Assembly (NCBI GenBank): GCA_905479835.1
Contig: CAJQNZ010000067.1
Location: 1 to 32,536 of the forward strand
Length of the DNA stretch: 32,536 bases
From: an uncultured Flavobacteriaceae bacterium
Lineage (GTDB): Bacteria > Bacteroidota > Bacteroidia > Flavobacteriales > Flavobacteriaceae
Direction of reading: 5' to 3'
Shown: positions 7,458-16,483 of the stretch, piece after piece
Layout of the letters: every line of letters starts with the position of its first letter
Position numbering within the stretch: the first letter of the stretch is position 1
Position numbers and translations under genes: made by a program
Notes under the pieces: model-generated
The model's input: only the letters and a program-made list of their open reading frames with translations
Databases searched by the model: none
What the model was told of the DNA's origin: nothing

Positions 7458-8792
7458 TTATATCTTGATAATAGGAAAGATAATGGTAACCTTTGTCCCT
7501 GTAGAATTTTCATCAGAAATGTCGTTAATGTCTACAGTAACATCAACATTTCTATGAAGTAATTTTATTCTGTTTTCGGTTGCTTGAGCACCAAAAAATT
7601 TCCTTCTGTTTATTTTCTTATGAGATTCGTCTTTGGTCTTATCTATACCTATCCCGTTATCGATTAAATCACATTGAATTTTATTATCGATTTTTTTTAT
7701 AGAAAGTTGTATTTTTTTCTCTCCAGAAATATGCATTATTCCATGCCAAATTGAGTTTTCAATATAAGGTTGTAGAAATAATGGTGGAACTTTTATATCT
7801 TCTAAATTTATGTCTGAATCGATATTAATTATATACTCGAAACCTCCACTTATCCTCATTTGTTCAAGTTTAACGTACAATGCTAAAATCCCCAACTCTT
7901 CAGATAAAGGGATTGTTAAACTAGAAGAACTTTTTAATATTACTCGAATTAATCTAGAGAATTTTGTAATATAATCTGACGCTTTTTCTACTTCACTTTT
8001 TAAAACAAAATTATTAATTGAATTTAAAGAGTTAAATAAAAAATGAGGATTCATCTGACTCTGTAAAGCCGTCATCTTCAATTCCTCCATCTCTTTAAGC
8101 TTCGTCGCTAGACGAATTTCAGCACGAACACTTCTCTGTTCAACTTTTTTCATACTGAACCCTAATATAGAAGCAAGTATTACACTTTGTATGAATGCTC
8201 CTATATACATAAACAACATAGGCTCTTTATTCACGTCTATAAATAAGTTGGAATCTAATAAAGTTTCCATAAAACTAATATTTGTCAACACTAAATAAAT
8301 AAGTGATCCTATAACAAAGAATTTTGAAGTAGTTCCTGGAATTTTATAAACAAAAAAGAATGAAAAAAGAGTAAATAGCGTGAGCGCTGGCGCTATGATT
8401 GTAAATATTTTAATCTGAAACTCGTAACCTAAAAAGACTTGTATTAAAACAAAAAGAACAGCAATCAAAACAAGTGTCTTTGTTTCTATATCAAAATAGG
8501 TATCCCATTTAATAAGATTTATCCTTGTTTCTAGTAAAATTCTTCCAAAAGCAATATAAGCTGCATAAGCTAAAAATTGTAAAGGGAAATTAAGGTATTC
8601 GTATATGGCTCCTATTCTTTCTCCTGTAAAAATATGTTGTAAAAAATAAAGAAAAATACACAGTAAAAACAAACTATAAAACAAATATGATTTACGTTGA
8701 TTCTGTATATATATTATTAAATGAAATAAAAATAATACAAGGAGTCCTCCACGAACCCAAGAAAATATTTCTGAATTAAAGTCTAAATACAT
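7458..8792 (-). CDS. LytS-type sensor histidine kinase
   Basis: 444 residues. The N-terminal half (about 10-215) has about seven hydrophobic segments and forms a membrane sensor. A linker helix leads to a His_kinase domain: QMNPHFLFNSLNSINNFV with phospho-acceptor His250, then the N-box PYIENSIWHG (Glu345, Asn346) and the G-box DNGIGID (378-384). This is the kinase class that pairs with LytTR response regulators. The gene follows the regulator with a 3-base gap, so both are made from one transcript and almost certainly form a cognate pair. The signal is unknown, since the sensor region has no recognisable ligand domain. Confidence 0.92.
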   Translation of the reverse strand: MYLDFNSEIFSWVRGGLLVLFLFHLIIYIQNQRKSYLFYSLFLLCIFLYFLQHIFTGERIGAIYEYLNFPLQFLAYAAYIAFGRILLETRINLIKWDTYFDIETKTLVLIAVLFVLIQVFLGYEFQIKIFTIIAPALTLFTLFSFFFVYKIPGTTSKFFVIGSLIYLVLTNISFMETLLDSNLFIDVNKEPMLFMYIGAFIQSVILASILGFSMKKVEQRSVRAEIRLATKLKEMEELKMTALQSQMNPHFLFNSLNSINNFVLKSEVEKASDYITKFSRLIRVILKSSSSLTIPLSEELGILALYVKLEQMRISGGFEYIINIDSDINLEDIKVPPLFLQPYIENSIWHGIMHISGEKKIQLSIKKIDNKIQCDLIDNGIGIDKTKDESHKKINRRKFFGAQATENRIKLLHRNVDVTVDINDISDENSTGTKVTIIFPIIKI

Positions 8793-8795
8793 TGC

Positions 8796-9533
8796 TTAAT
8801 CAAAATATAATCTCTTGAATAATTCTGCTTTTTTGGTTCTGCTTATTGAAGCCGACTGTCCATTTGCCATAATTAACTCACCTCCAAGTCCTTTTAAATA
8901 TTCTTTTACGTGATTTAAATTAATTAAATACGAATTGTGAACTCTGAAAAACTGTGAAAACCCAAATTTTTTCTCAACTTCTTTCAATGTTTTTGAAACT
9001 ACAATTTCTTGGTCCGTGATTAAATAAATAGTTGTATAACTCTTGTCTGATTTTAACATAACTACATCATCTTTTTCGAGCAAGTATACTTTTCCGTCGG
9101 CTGAAATGTTGATTTTATCTTGATTATCATTAAGATTTCCTAGAAGTAACTGTAATTTATCTTCAAGTAGTTCCCCTTTTTGTTGAGCTTTAATTTTATC
9201 AATAGCAGCAATCAACTCGTCCTTATCGACTGGTTTTAATAAATAATCAATCGCTGAAACCTTAATGGCTTTCAAGGCAAACTCATCATGAGCAGTCGTA
9301 AATATTAAATTAAATTTCTGATTAGTTAAGTTTTCAAGTAATGTAAAGCCATCCATTTCTGGCATTTGGATGTCTAGAAACACAATGTCTGGACTGGTAT
9401 CTTCAATGATTTTAATAGAAGCAATTGGAGAACTACATTTAGTAATAGAAACATTTTCAATGTAATTGTTTAGCTTCCATTCTAGAGCCTCTAAAGCGTC
9501 GTTTTCATCATCAACTATTACAATGTTTAGCAT
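8796..9533 (-). CDS. LytTR-family response regulator
   Basis: 245 residues. The receiver domain (about 1-120) has acidic residues Asp8/Asp9, the phospho-acceptor Asp54 in VFLDIQMPEMDG, Thr79/Thr80 and Lys100 (DYLLKP). The LytTR DNA-binding domain (about 140-245) has VVMLKSDKSYTTIYL, SKTLKEVEKKF, FFRVHNSYLINLNHV and SASISRTKK. LytTR proteins bind pairs of 9-bp direct repeats with a 21-bp period, and one such pair occurs at 6963-6995. The gene leads a two-gene operon with the kinase. The 133-base gap upstream is AT-rich and has only a degenerate -7 match on the minus strand (TATATTGC, near 9572). I saw no LytTR-like repeats in this gap, so autoregulation is not supported. Confidence 0.93.
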   Translation of the reverse strand: MLNIVIVDDENDALEALEWKLNNYIENVSITKCSSPIASIKIIEDTSPDIVFLDIQMPEMDGFTLLENLTNQKFNLIFTTAHDEFALKAIKVSAIDYLLKPVDKDELIAAIDKIKAQQKGELLEDKLQLLLGNLNDNQDKINISADGKVYLLEKDDVVMLKSDKSYTTIYLITDQEIVVSKTLKEVEKKFGFSQFFRVHNSYLINLNHVKEYLKGLGGELIMANGQSASISRTKKAELFKRLYFD

Positions 9534-9666
9534 AGCTTGGGGGTATTTATTTATTTCTTTTCAATTGCAATATACAATATTGACCTCATTGTTCAGCTTA
9601 TTTTATTTATAAATTTAACATTTAATTAATAGTTTCTCATAAATTATCGTTTTTTATCATAAAAAC

Positions 9667-11526
9667 CTATTCTTTATTGTTTAACAATTTATCAATTGTG
9701 TTTACTGTAACAGAGTGATAATTCTGTCTTGCTTTCTTGTAAATTGCCAAACCTTCTTCTGTTTTCCCAGAATCAGCAAACGCTTTATATAGTGTTGAAA
9801 CATACCAACGACGACCAACGCGAATTAAAAATTCTTCTATCTTGGTATCGACATTATTTCCTTTGTAGTTGTGAATTATCGCTTGCTCATACCAAACCAT
9901 TGCCTTGTGAGAGTTGGTAGAGTTTGTTAAATCGAACGCATTGTCTATTACTGCCATTTGTGCTGGAGTAATGTCTTCTGGGAAATTACGAATAAAATAA
10001 ACCCATTCTTGCGTTGTCCAATCTTTAACTACACTAGCATCTGCTTTGTTTGTTTCTATAATAGTTTTCAACGTTTTTGAAACATTTTCAAACTTGTCAG
10101 ACTTAATTTCAAATGCATTGCTTGGAACTCCTGGATTATAGACCCATTCATCAGTATTAAAAGAAAGATTATGTTTGTTTAATAAATTTTGATCTAAATA
10201 TTTGATAAATTTATCTGTAGTCATTGTTGAAAAAGCGTGGCTTTGAAAGTAATTTTTTAAGAACACATCAAAGTTTTTTCTTCCAGCAATATTTTCCAAT
10301 GTTTTTAAGAACATAAAGCCTTTATCATAAGCAATACTTGTCATTCCATCATCAGGATTACGTCCTTTTAAGTCTAGTTTTAAATGTGTGTTTTCTGGAG
10401 CATCTTTAAATCCTTCAACTTCTTCGTCTAGATCTTGTCTAGCAATCAATCCTAACATATCTGCTCTTTCTTTTCCATACAATGCTTCCATAATTCGGTT
10501 TTCAAAATACACTGTAAAGCCTTCATTTAGCCAAAAATCGTCCCAAGTTGCGTTGGTAACTAGGTTTCCAGACCAAGAATGGGCTAACTCATGTGCAACA
10601 ACAGATGTTAAACTTTTATCACCAGCAATTAAGGTTGGTGTAGCAAATGTTAATCGAGGATTCTCCATTCCTCCAAAAGGAAAACTAGGAGGTAAAACGA
10701 TTACATCAAACTGATCCCAAGCATATTTTCCATATAATGCTTCTGCAGCTACCATCATTTTTTCCATTTCAGAAAACTCATCATGTACTGCATCTACCAT
10801 AGAATTTTCTGCGTAAATTCCTGTTCTATCGCTTACTGCTTTATATGCAATATCTCCAACGGCTAATGCCATTAAATATGGTGGTATTTTTTGTGCCATT
10901 TTAAATTGGTACGCTCCATCTTCAGATTTTACCTTTGGGTTTTCTGCACTCATCACAGCCATTAATGCTTTGGGAACTCTTACTGTTGCATCGTAGGTAA
11001 TTCTTATCTGTGGACTGTCTTGAATTGGTATCCATGTACGTGTTAAAATAGCTTGTCCTTGTGTGAATAAAAACGGTTGTGTCTTGTCTAGTGTTTGTTG
11101 AGGTTTTAACCATTGTACTGCTTCTGTTTTATCTGTAGTTTGATAAAATACTGTGATTTTTTTAGTGTCTTTGGTTATGTTAATTTTTAATGGTTGTCCT
11201 AAAGATTCGTCATAAGAACCTAAAGAAAATTCAGTGTCTTTACCATCTTCCTGGACTTTTTCAATAACTAGATTTTTTGTGTCTAATATAATTTCGGTAG
11301 CCTCATTATTGTTTGTAATATCATAAGATGCTGTTCCGTTAATTATTTCTTTATCAAAACTTACATCAATATCCAAATTCAAATGCGTAATTACTGCCTC
11401 ATTGGGTTGGGCATAAGAATGAGGTTCTTCAACATATTTTATGCCTTCAGTAGAATTTTTATTTTCAGTACAACTTATCATAAAAATTGTTGTAGCTATT
11501 ACTAATACTTTGCTTTTAAGGTTCAT
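9667..11526 (-). CDS. M1 family metalloaminopeptidase, lipoprotein
   Basis: A zinc aminopeptidase of the leukotriene A4 hydrolase type (619 residues). I chose the ATG at 11526 because the reading frame upstream offers only a TTG that abuts the preceding stop, while this ATG gives a lipoprotein signal (VLVIATTIFMISC, Cys19). Substrate motif GGMEN is at 285-289. Zinc site HELAH is at 312-316, with the third ligand Glu335 in WLNEG exactly 18 residues on, and the transition-state Tyr400 is in IAYDKG. The C-terminal part contains the DEWVYNPGVP segment and helical repeats typical of LTA4H C-domains. It probably trims peptides from the N-terminus at the cell envelope. It follows the haemolysin III-like gene by 42 bases on the same strand. 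Confidence 0.92.
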   Translation of the reverse strand: MNLKSKVLVIATTIFMISCTENKNSTEGIKYVEEPHSYAQPNEAVITHLNLDIDVSFDKEIINGTASYDITNNNEATEIILDTKNLVIEKVQEDGKDTEFSLGSYDESLGQPLKINITKDTKKITVFYQTTDKTEAVQWLKPQQTLDKTQPFLFTQGQAILTRTWIPIQDSPQIRITYDATVRVPKALMAVMSAENPKVKSEDGAYQFKMAQKIPPYLMALAVGDIAYKAVSDRTGIYAENSMVDAVHDEFSEMEKMMVAAEALYGKYAWDQFDVIVLPPSFPFGGMENPRLTFATPTLIAGDKSLTSVVAHELAHSWSGNLVTNATWDDFWLNEGFTVYFENRIMEALYGKERADMLGLIARQDLDEEVEGFKDAPENTHLKLDLKGRNPDDGMTSIAYDKGFMFLKTLENIAGRKNFDVFLKNYFQSHAFSTMTTDKFIKYLDQNLLNKHNLSFNTDEWVYNPGVPSNAFEIKSDKFENVSKTLKTIIETNKADASVVKDWTTQEWVYFIRNFPEDITPAQMAVIDNAFDLTNSTNSHKAMVWYEQAIIHNYKGNNVDTKIEEFLIRVGRRWYVSTLYKAFADSGKTEEGLAIYKKARQNYHSVTVNTIDKLLNNKE

Positions 11527-11568
11527 TTTTTCTAGTTTATTTCTGATAAAAATTTGTTTTAACTTCAA

Positions 11569-12216
11569 TTATTTTGGTAAGATATGGTAATACACTGTCA
11601 TAAAATGAGCGAAACTACCAAGAAGTACAAAAATATGAAAAATTGCATGATTGTATTTAATCTTTTCGATACTATATAATACAGCACCAATAGTATAAAA
11701 AACACCTCCTGCAAATAGCAACATTAATCCTTCAAAGGATAAATTTTCTATCAATGGTTTTATTGCAAATACAATCAACCAACCCATAAAAATATAGGCA
11801 ATTGTTGATATTCTATCATATTTTCCTGTAAAAAATAATTTTAAAATAACTCCCACAAGTGCTAATCCCCAAGAAACTCCAAATATTGCCCAGCCTATCC
11901 AACCCTCTAGAACCAAAAGTGTAAAAGGTGTATAAGAGCCTGCAATTAAAATATAGATAGATGCGTGGTCAAAAATGTTAAGTCTGTAACGTTTTTTTGG
12001 GTCTTTTGCAGCATGATAAAATGTTGATGCTGCATATAATAGTATTAAACTTAATCCGAATACAATAAAACTAACAATGTGAATTGTATCGTGATTCATA
12101 ACTTTTTTTACTAAAAAAAAGAGTGCAACAATACTCATTAATAACCCAAAACCATGAGTGATTACATTTAATTTTTCTTCTTTTGAGTCGTAGTAATTTA
12201 AACGTTCTTTAGTCAT
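11569..12216 (-). CDS. Haemolysin III / PAQR family membrane protein
   Basis: 215 residues with seven hydrophobic segments. Family marks are SKEEKLNVITHGFG near the N-terminus, FYHAAKDP, FDHASIYILIAGSYTPF in the middle, and HAIFHIFVLLGSFAHF near the end. The conserved Asp and His residues are those thought to form the metal site of the PAQR/CREST superfamily. The haemolysin name comes from one Bacillus protein. The role in most bacteria is unknown, and membrane lipid homeostasis is suggested for relatives. The start ATG overlaps the acyltransferase stop (ATGA), so the two are translationally coupled, which fits a shared membrane-lipid theme. Confidence 0.88.
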   Translation of the reverse strand: MTKERLNYYDSKEEKLNVITHGFGLLMSIVALFFLVKKVMNHDTIHIVSFIVFGLSLILLYAASTFYHAAKDPKKRYRLNIFDHASIYILIAGSYTPFTLLVLEGWIGWAIFGVSWGLALVGVILKLFFTGKYDRISTIAYIFMGWLIVFAIKPLIENLSFEGLMLLFAGGVFYTIGAVLYSIEKIKYNHAIFHIFVLLGSFAHFMTVYYHILPK

Positions 12217-12965
12217 TTTATATTTTTCGCATCATTTAATAGTTCTGTATGAATCGTATCAAACATTTGACTCTTTATAGTATTTTTATCTGTTATTTTC
12301 AACCCTTTGGTTTCAATAAACTTATGGATTTTAACTCTCAAATCACCTGGAGAACCGCTAAAAAAAGTATATGAAAAACGTTTTTTGCAATCGTAAAATG
12401 TCATTGGAACTATTGGAATTTGATGATCTATTGCCAAAGAAAATGCTCCATTCTTAAATTCGCTTAATACAACACTCTCATCAATTGGTACAAGTCCTTC
12501 AGGGAAAATACAAATACTCAGTCCGTTATTAATTTTCCGTTGAGCTTCTCCATAAACTGCCTTTCTACTTTCGGCATCACTTCTATTTACCATAATACTT
12601 GAGCGCTTAAATATCAATCCCAAAAAAGGAATTTTTCTTGCCTCTGCTTTACCTACGAATACTAAAGGGTTTTTTACTATTGCTAGCATCAACATTACGT
12701 CTATCATTGAAGTATGATTGGCTGTGAACATATAACTTTTACCATATTCTATTTTTTGTTCTTCTGAAACTATTTTTGCTTTAAATCCCATGACAAACAA
12801 TAATGTCTTTCCCCAAGCATGAGCAATTTTGTAAAAAAAAGGGTACCAGCTTTCTTTAGAGGTTGCAATTAATAATACTGGGAAAATAACAATAACAGTA
12901 CCTATAACCCAACAATAAAACCAAATTCGCCATATTAAAATGGCTAAATATTTAAATATTTTCAT
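12213..12965 (-). CDS. 1-acyl-sn-glycerol-3-phosphate acyltransferase (PlsC-like)
   Basis: 250 residues from the ATG at 12965. A longer frame exists upstream but adds a non-conserved extension (start 13013), and the chosen start gives the normal N-terminal membrane helix (MKIFKYLAILIWRIWFYCW). The catalytic HX4D motif is NHTSMID (His84, Asp89), and the phosphate-binding FPEG is at 154-157. GKAEARKIPFLG and RSSIMVNRSD are further acyltransferase blocks. The enzyme converts lysophosphatidate to phosphatidate in the inner membrane. Related enzymes acylate other lysolipids, so the substrate is a family-level call. It is the first gene of a transcript with the haemolysin III-like gene. Confidence 0.88.
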   Translation of the reverse strand: MKIFKYLAILIWRIWFYCWVIGTVIVIFPVLLIATSKESWYPFFYKIAHAWGKTLLFVMGFKAKIVSEEQKIEYGKSYMFTANHTSMIDVMLMLAIVKNPLVFVGKAEARKIPFLGLIFKRSSIMVNRSDAESRKAVYGEAQRKINNGLSICIFPEGLVPIDESVVLSEFKNGAFSLAIDHQIPIVPMTFYDCKKRFSYTFFSGSPGDLRVKIHKFIETKGLKITDKNTIKSQMFDTIHTELLNDAKNIK

Positions 12966-13089
12966 CTCTTCAAAAATACATCTTTTGATCAAATAGTTAT
13001 GAACATATAACACAATGATTTACACAATATTAACAAAAAGTAATTTTTTTTATTAACTTACATACTTATTAACTAATAAAAACATAATT

Positions 13090-13335
13090 ATGGAAGGTAT
13101 TTTGTATTCAATTGTTATTGGTGCTATCGCAGGATGGTTGGCTGGAAAATTGATGAAAGGTGGCGGTTTCGGAATTCTCGTAAACATTATTTTAGGTATT
13201 GTTGGAGGTGTTGTTGGAAACTGGTTGTTTAACACTCTAGGTGTTTCATTAATGGACGGCATGATTGGAGATTTATTGACTGGCGTTATTGGTGCAGCAG
13301 TTGTGCTATTTGTTGCTGGTTTATTTAAAAAATAA
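13090..13335 (+). CDS. GlsB/YeaQ/YmgE family small membrane protein
   Basis: 81 residues, with three hydrophobic Gly-rich segments (LYSIVIGAIAGWLAGKLMKG, ILVNIILGIVGGVVGNWLF, LTGVIGAAVVLFVAGLF). This is the typical pattern of the family once named transglycosylase-associated. Its function is unproven; members are often stress-induced in other bacteria. It is a single-gene unit ended by a strong UUCG-loop terminator. Confidence 0.9.
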   Translation: MEGILYSIVIGAIAGWLAGKLMKGGGFGILVNIILGIVGGVVGNWLFNTLGVSLMDGMIGDLLTGVIGAAVVLFVAGLFKK

Positions 13336-13356
13336 CTTGCTTTTGTGAAAGAAAAT

Positions 13357-13378
13357 AGCGACTTCGGTCGCTTTTTTT
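13357..13378 (+). terminator. Rho-independent terminator of the GlsB/YeaQ gene
   Basis: A stem AGCGAC / GTCGCT capped by a TTCG tetraloop and followed by seven Ts, 22 bases after the stop codon. It is the clearest terminator in the window. Confidence 0.9.
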
Positions 13379-13448
13379 ATGCTAGAAATATCATTTTACC
13401 CTATAATAACGCATATAATTTGTTTCTTATTCGTCTAGATTTCAAAAT

Positions 13449-13478
13449 AAAAAAAAGACATAATTGCGGCTATGCCTT
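13449..13478 (-). terminator. Minus-strand terminator-like hairpin between GlsB and trpS
   Basis: On the minus strand AAGGCATA / TATGTCTT form an 8-bp stem with one G-U pair and an 8-base loop, running into an unbroken run of eight Ts. On the plus strand the same pair is an A-C mismatch, so the hairpin favours minus transcripts. No minus gene ends here. A minus -7 box (TATATTTG, 13518-13511) lies about 33 bases upstream. Confidence 0.35.
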
Positions 13479-13557
13479 CATTTTCTATTTCATCTAAACA
13501 AAAAATAATTCAAATATAAGAATACGCCATTATAAAATTAAAATGGTATAAAAGTCT

Positions 13558-13565
13558 TATTTTTG
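13558..13565 (+). promoter_or_regulatory. -7 element of trpS
   Basis: TATTTTTG matches TAnnTTTG and lies 21 bases before the trpS ATG. No clear TTG is present at -33. Confidence 0.4.
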
Positions 13566-13586
13566 TAATTGTTAAAAGAACAAAAA

Positions 13587-14555
13587 ATGTCAAGAATTCT
13601 TACAGGAGTACAAAGCACAGGAACGCCACATCTTGGAAATATTTTAGGAGCAATTTTACCTGCAATTGAAATGTCCAAAAACAGTGCTAATGAATCGTTT
13701 CTATTCATTGCAGATATGCATTCATTAACTCAAATAAAAGATGGAAAAACACTAAGAGAAAATACGTACAGTACTGCTGCTGCTTGGTTGGCTTGTGGTT
13801 TGGATATAGAAAAAACAGTGTTTTATCGTCAAAGTGATGTCCCGCAAGTAACAGAATTGTCTTGGTATTTGAGTTGTTTTTATCCATATCAAAGATTGAC
13901 GTTGGCACATAGTTTTAAAGATAAAGCCGATAGATTGGAAGATGTAAATTCTGGATTGTTTACCTATCCAATGTTGATGGCTGCAGATATTTTATTATAT
14001 GACGCTGAGATTGTTCCCGTAGGAAAAGATCAATTACAACATCTGGAAATGTCTCGTGATGTTGCCAACCGTTTTAACCATCAAATGGGAAAAACGTTGG
14101 TTCCGCCAGAAGCAAAAATTCAGGAAGGAACGATGTATGTTCCTGGAACAAATGGAGGTAAAATGAGTAAGTCTCAAAATAATATTATCAATATATTTCT
14201 TGATGATAAAAAACTTCGCAAACAAGTCATGAAAATTGAAACGGATTCTACACCTCTTGAAAAGCGAAAGAATCCTGATACTTGTAATTTATTTGCCTTG
14301 TATAAATTATTGGCTTCTGAAGAACAAATTTCAGAAATGCGTTCTAATTATGAGGGTGGAAATTATGGTTATGGTCATGCAAAACAAGCGTTTTTTGAAT
14401 TGTTAATCGATACATTTTCAAACGAAAGAGAGCGTTACAATCATTATATGAATAACCTTGGCGAAATTGATAAAGCACTTGAAATTGGCGCTCAAAAAGC
14501 TGGAAAAGTTGCGGATGATGTTTTGAAAAGAGTTCGCAAAAAAATAGGATATTAA
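13587..14555 (+). CDS. trpS: Tryptophanyl-tRNA synthetase
   Basis: A class I aminoacyl-tRNA synthetase that charges tRNA-Trp (322 residues). The HIGH-type motif is HLGN in GTPHLGNILGA (about residues 10-20) and the KMSKS loop is GGKMSKSQNN (about 191-197). SFLFIADMHSLTQ and DILLYDAEIVPVGKDQLQH are typical TrpRS blocks. The start is ATG at 13587. A TTG six codons upstream would give MLKEQK before the conserved MSRILTGVQSTG and is not needed. It is transcribed alone from the -7 box at 13558 and probably ends in the hairpin region near 14561-14612. Confidence 0.96.
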   Translation: MSRILTGVQSTGTPHLGNILGAILPAIEMSKNSANESFLFIADMHSLTQIKDGKTLRENTYSTAAAWLACGLDIEKTVFYRQSDVPQVTELSWYLSCFYPYQRLTLAHSFKDKADRLEDVNSGLFTYPMLMAADILLYDAEIVPVGKDQLQHLEMSRDVANRFNHQMGKTLVPPEAKIQEGTMYVPGTNGGKMSKSQNNIINIFLDDKKLRKQVMKIETDSTPLEKRKNPDTCNLFALYKLLASEEQISEMRSNYEGGNYGYGHAKQAFFELLIDTFSNERERYNHYMNNLGEIDKALEIGAQKAGKVADDVLKRVRKKIGY

Positions 14556-14560
14556 ATTAT

Positions 14561-14652
14561 GAAGTGAAAAGAAATCTAGTTATAATTAAATTAGAGATTC
14601 TTCTTTTCATTCAGAATGACACTCTTCTCTATTTTGGCTGTCGTCCTTCGAC
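14561..14652. repeat. Imperfect hairpin and degenerate intergenic repeat after trpS
   Basis: TGAAAAGAAATCTA (from 14565) and the complement of TAGAGATTCTTCTTTTCA form a long imperfect stem around an AT-rich loop, and may end trpS transcription. The right side (TTCATTCAGAATGACA) and CGTCCTTCGACTAAAA resemble fragments of the dispersed repeats containing GGAATGACA and CTTCGAC that occur between flavobacterial genes. A related fragment is at 18939-18975. Confidence 0.35.
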
Positions 14653-15416
14653 TAAAACTTCTCAAAAACACCTAATCCAAAGAGTGCAAAATCGTATTTT
14701 GTAGGATCATTAGCATCCATTTTTCTTAAACTAGTATCTAATTCTTCTAAAGCCTTCCAATCATTTTGTTTACGAGTTAATAGCCCTAATTTACGTGCTA
14801 CATTTCCGCTATTAACATCCAAAGGACAGGATAGTTTAGACGTTGGAATTTTTTTCCATAAACCAAAATCTACGCCTGCGTTATCATTGCGAATCATCCA
14901 ACGTAAAAACATATTAATACGTTTTGAGGCGCTTCCTTTCATTGGATCAGAAACGTGCTTAGTAGTTCTTTTTTCATGTTCTATTTCAAAGAATACTTTC
15001 TTGAAGTTGTGAATTGTTTGTTTGTTGTTTTCATCCTTTGGAAATAAAGAAAACATTCCTTCAAGCCCTTCATGATGTTGGTAAATGTTTTGAAGTGATT
15101 TGACAAAAAAAGAAAAATCAATTCCATTAAAAGTGCGATGCACAAATGATGCGGTATTTTCTAATTCTGATTCAGAATGATTCATCACAAAATCATAAGG
15201 TGAATTGCCCATGATTTGCATCATTTTATTTGCATTATTGATAATCATTTGACGTTTTCCCCAAGCAATGGTTGCTGTCAAAAAACCTGCAATTTCAATG
15301 TCTTCTTTTTTAGAAAATTGATGCGGAATCTGGATAGGATCTGACTCAATAAACTTTGGGTTGTTGTATTGCTCAACTTTGCTGTCCAAAAATTCTTTGA
15401 GGTCTTCAGCATTCAT
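14652..15416 (-). CDS. TIGR02757 family protein
   Basis: 254 residues. The blocks IAGFLTATIAWGKRQMIINNA, FVHRTFNGIDFSFFVKSL, DPMKGSASKRINMFLRWMIR, DFGLWKKIPTSKL and CPLDVNSGNVARKLGLL match the conserved family TIGR02757, found mainly in Bacteroidetes. The helical build and the LDVNSGNVAR stretch recall the HhH-GPD base-excision glycosylase fold, so a DNA-related role is possible but unproven. It is the last gene of the pgk operon, 12 bases after the aldo-keto reductase, which implies shared transcription only. Confidence 0.88.
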   Translation of the reverse strand: MNAEDLKEFLDSKVEQYNNPKFIESDPIQIPHQFSKKEDIEIAGFLTATIAWGKRQMIINNANKMMQIMGNSPYDFVMNHSESELENTASFVHRTFNGIDFSFFVKSLQNIYQHHEGLEGMFSLFPKDENNKQTIHNFKKVFFEIEHEKRTTKHVSDPMKGSASKRINMFLRWMIRNDNAGVDFGLWKKIPTSKLSCPLDVNSGNVARKLGLLTRKQNDWKALEELDTSLRKMDANDPTKYDFALFGLGVFEKF

Positions 15417-15428
15417 TTGTCAAAAAAA

Positions 15429-16469
15429 TTATGGTGCTGGATTCGGAATTGCTTGATGCACTGCTTCTATCTCTGCCAAAATTTCTTCCGATAAATCAAT
15501 GTTTATACTTTCTATATTTTCTTTTAACTGACTCATTTTTGAGGCCCCAATAATATTACTCGTTACAAATGGTAATTGGTTTACAAAAGCCAAAGACATT
15601 TCTGCTAAAGTCATTCCGTGTTTTTCAGCAATTTTTTGATATTCAATTACTGCTTTTTCGGCAAGTTGAGTTTGATATCTTGCAATATAATTTGGAAATA
15701 TAGTTCCTCTTGCTCCTTCTGGCCATTTTCCGTGAAGATACTTTCCAGATAATACACCTTGCGCCATTGGAGAATACACTAATAAACCAATATTTTCTCT
15801 CATAGAAACTTCAGACATTCCGTATTCGTAAGCGCGATGAATTAAAGAATACGAATTCTGAATCGTTTTCATTCTTGGTAAATTATGCTCTTTAGCTGTC
15901 TGCAAATATTGCATCGTTCCCCAAGGAGTTTCGTTAGACAAGCCTACTTCTCTTATTTTTCCTTGCTTGATAAAATCTTGCAATGTTTCTAAAATCTCCA
16001 AATGATTTTCTGCTTCTTTTGCTGATGTTTTATAAGGGTAATCTCTCAGTCCAAAACAGTTTACACCTCTACTTGGCCAATGCAACTGATATAAATCAAT
16101 ATAATCTGTCTGAAGGCGTTTTAAACTTCCTTCAAGGGCTTCAGTAATGGCTCTTTTACTAAAACCATCTTGACGAATATGTGCCGTATATGGTCCTGCT
16201 CCAGCAATTTTGCTTGCCAATACAACTTTGTCTCTATTGCCTGTTTTTTTAAACCAAGTACCAATAATTTTCTCTGTAGATCCGTACGTTTCTGCTCTTG
16301 CAGGAACTGAATATAATTCTGCAGTGTCAAAGAAATTAACTCCTTTGTCTAACGCATAATCCATTTGTTCATGACCTTCTGCTTCTGTATTTTGTTCGCC
16401 CCAAGTCATAGTTCCTAAGCATATTTTAGAGACTTTTACGTCTGTATTTGGTAGTGTTGTGTATTTCAT
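15429..16469 (-). CDS. Aldo/keto reductase, Tas-like
   Basis: An NADP(H)-dependent oxidoreductase with a TIM barrel (346 residues). The catalytic tetrad is complete: Asp48 (FFDTAELYS), Tyr53, Lys87 (VVLASKIAG) and His130 (LYQLHWPSR). The C-terminal cofactor-binding loop is present in SNIIGASKMSQLKENI. The wording around EMYS/AETYGSTEKIIGTW and HWPSRGVNCFG follows the Tas subgroup of E. coli. It reduces carbonyl compounds, but the natural substrate is unknown. It lies between pgk and the TIGR02757 gene with gaps of 14 and 12 bases, so all three are probably co-transcribed. Confidence 0.93.
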   Translation of the reverse strand: MKYTTLPNTDVKVSKICLGTMTWGEQNTEAEGHEQMDYALDKGVNFFDTAELYSVPARAETYGSTEKIIGTWFKKTGNRDKVVLASKIAGAGPYTAHIRQDGFSKRAITEALEGSLKRLQTDYIDLYQLHWPSRGVNCFGLRDYPYKTSAKEAENHLEILETLQDFIKQGKIREVGLSNETPWGTMQYLQTAKEHNLPRMKTIQNSYSLIHRAYEYGMSEVSMRENIGLLVYSPMAQGVLSGKYLHGKWPEGARGTIFPNYIARYQTQLAEKAVIEYQKIAEKHGMTLAEMSLAFVNQLPFVTSNIIGASKMSQLKENIESINIDLSEEILAEIEAVHQAIPNPAP

Positions 16470-16483
16470 TGTCTTTTTTTATT

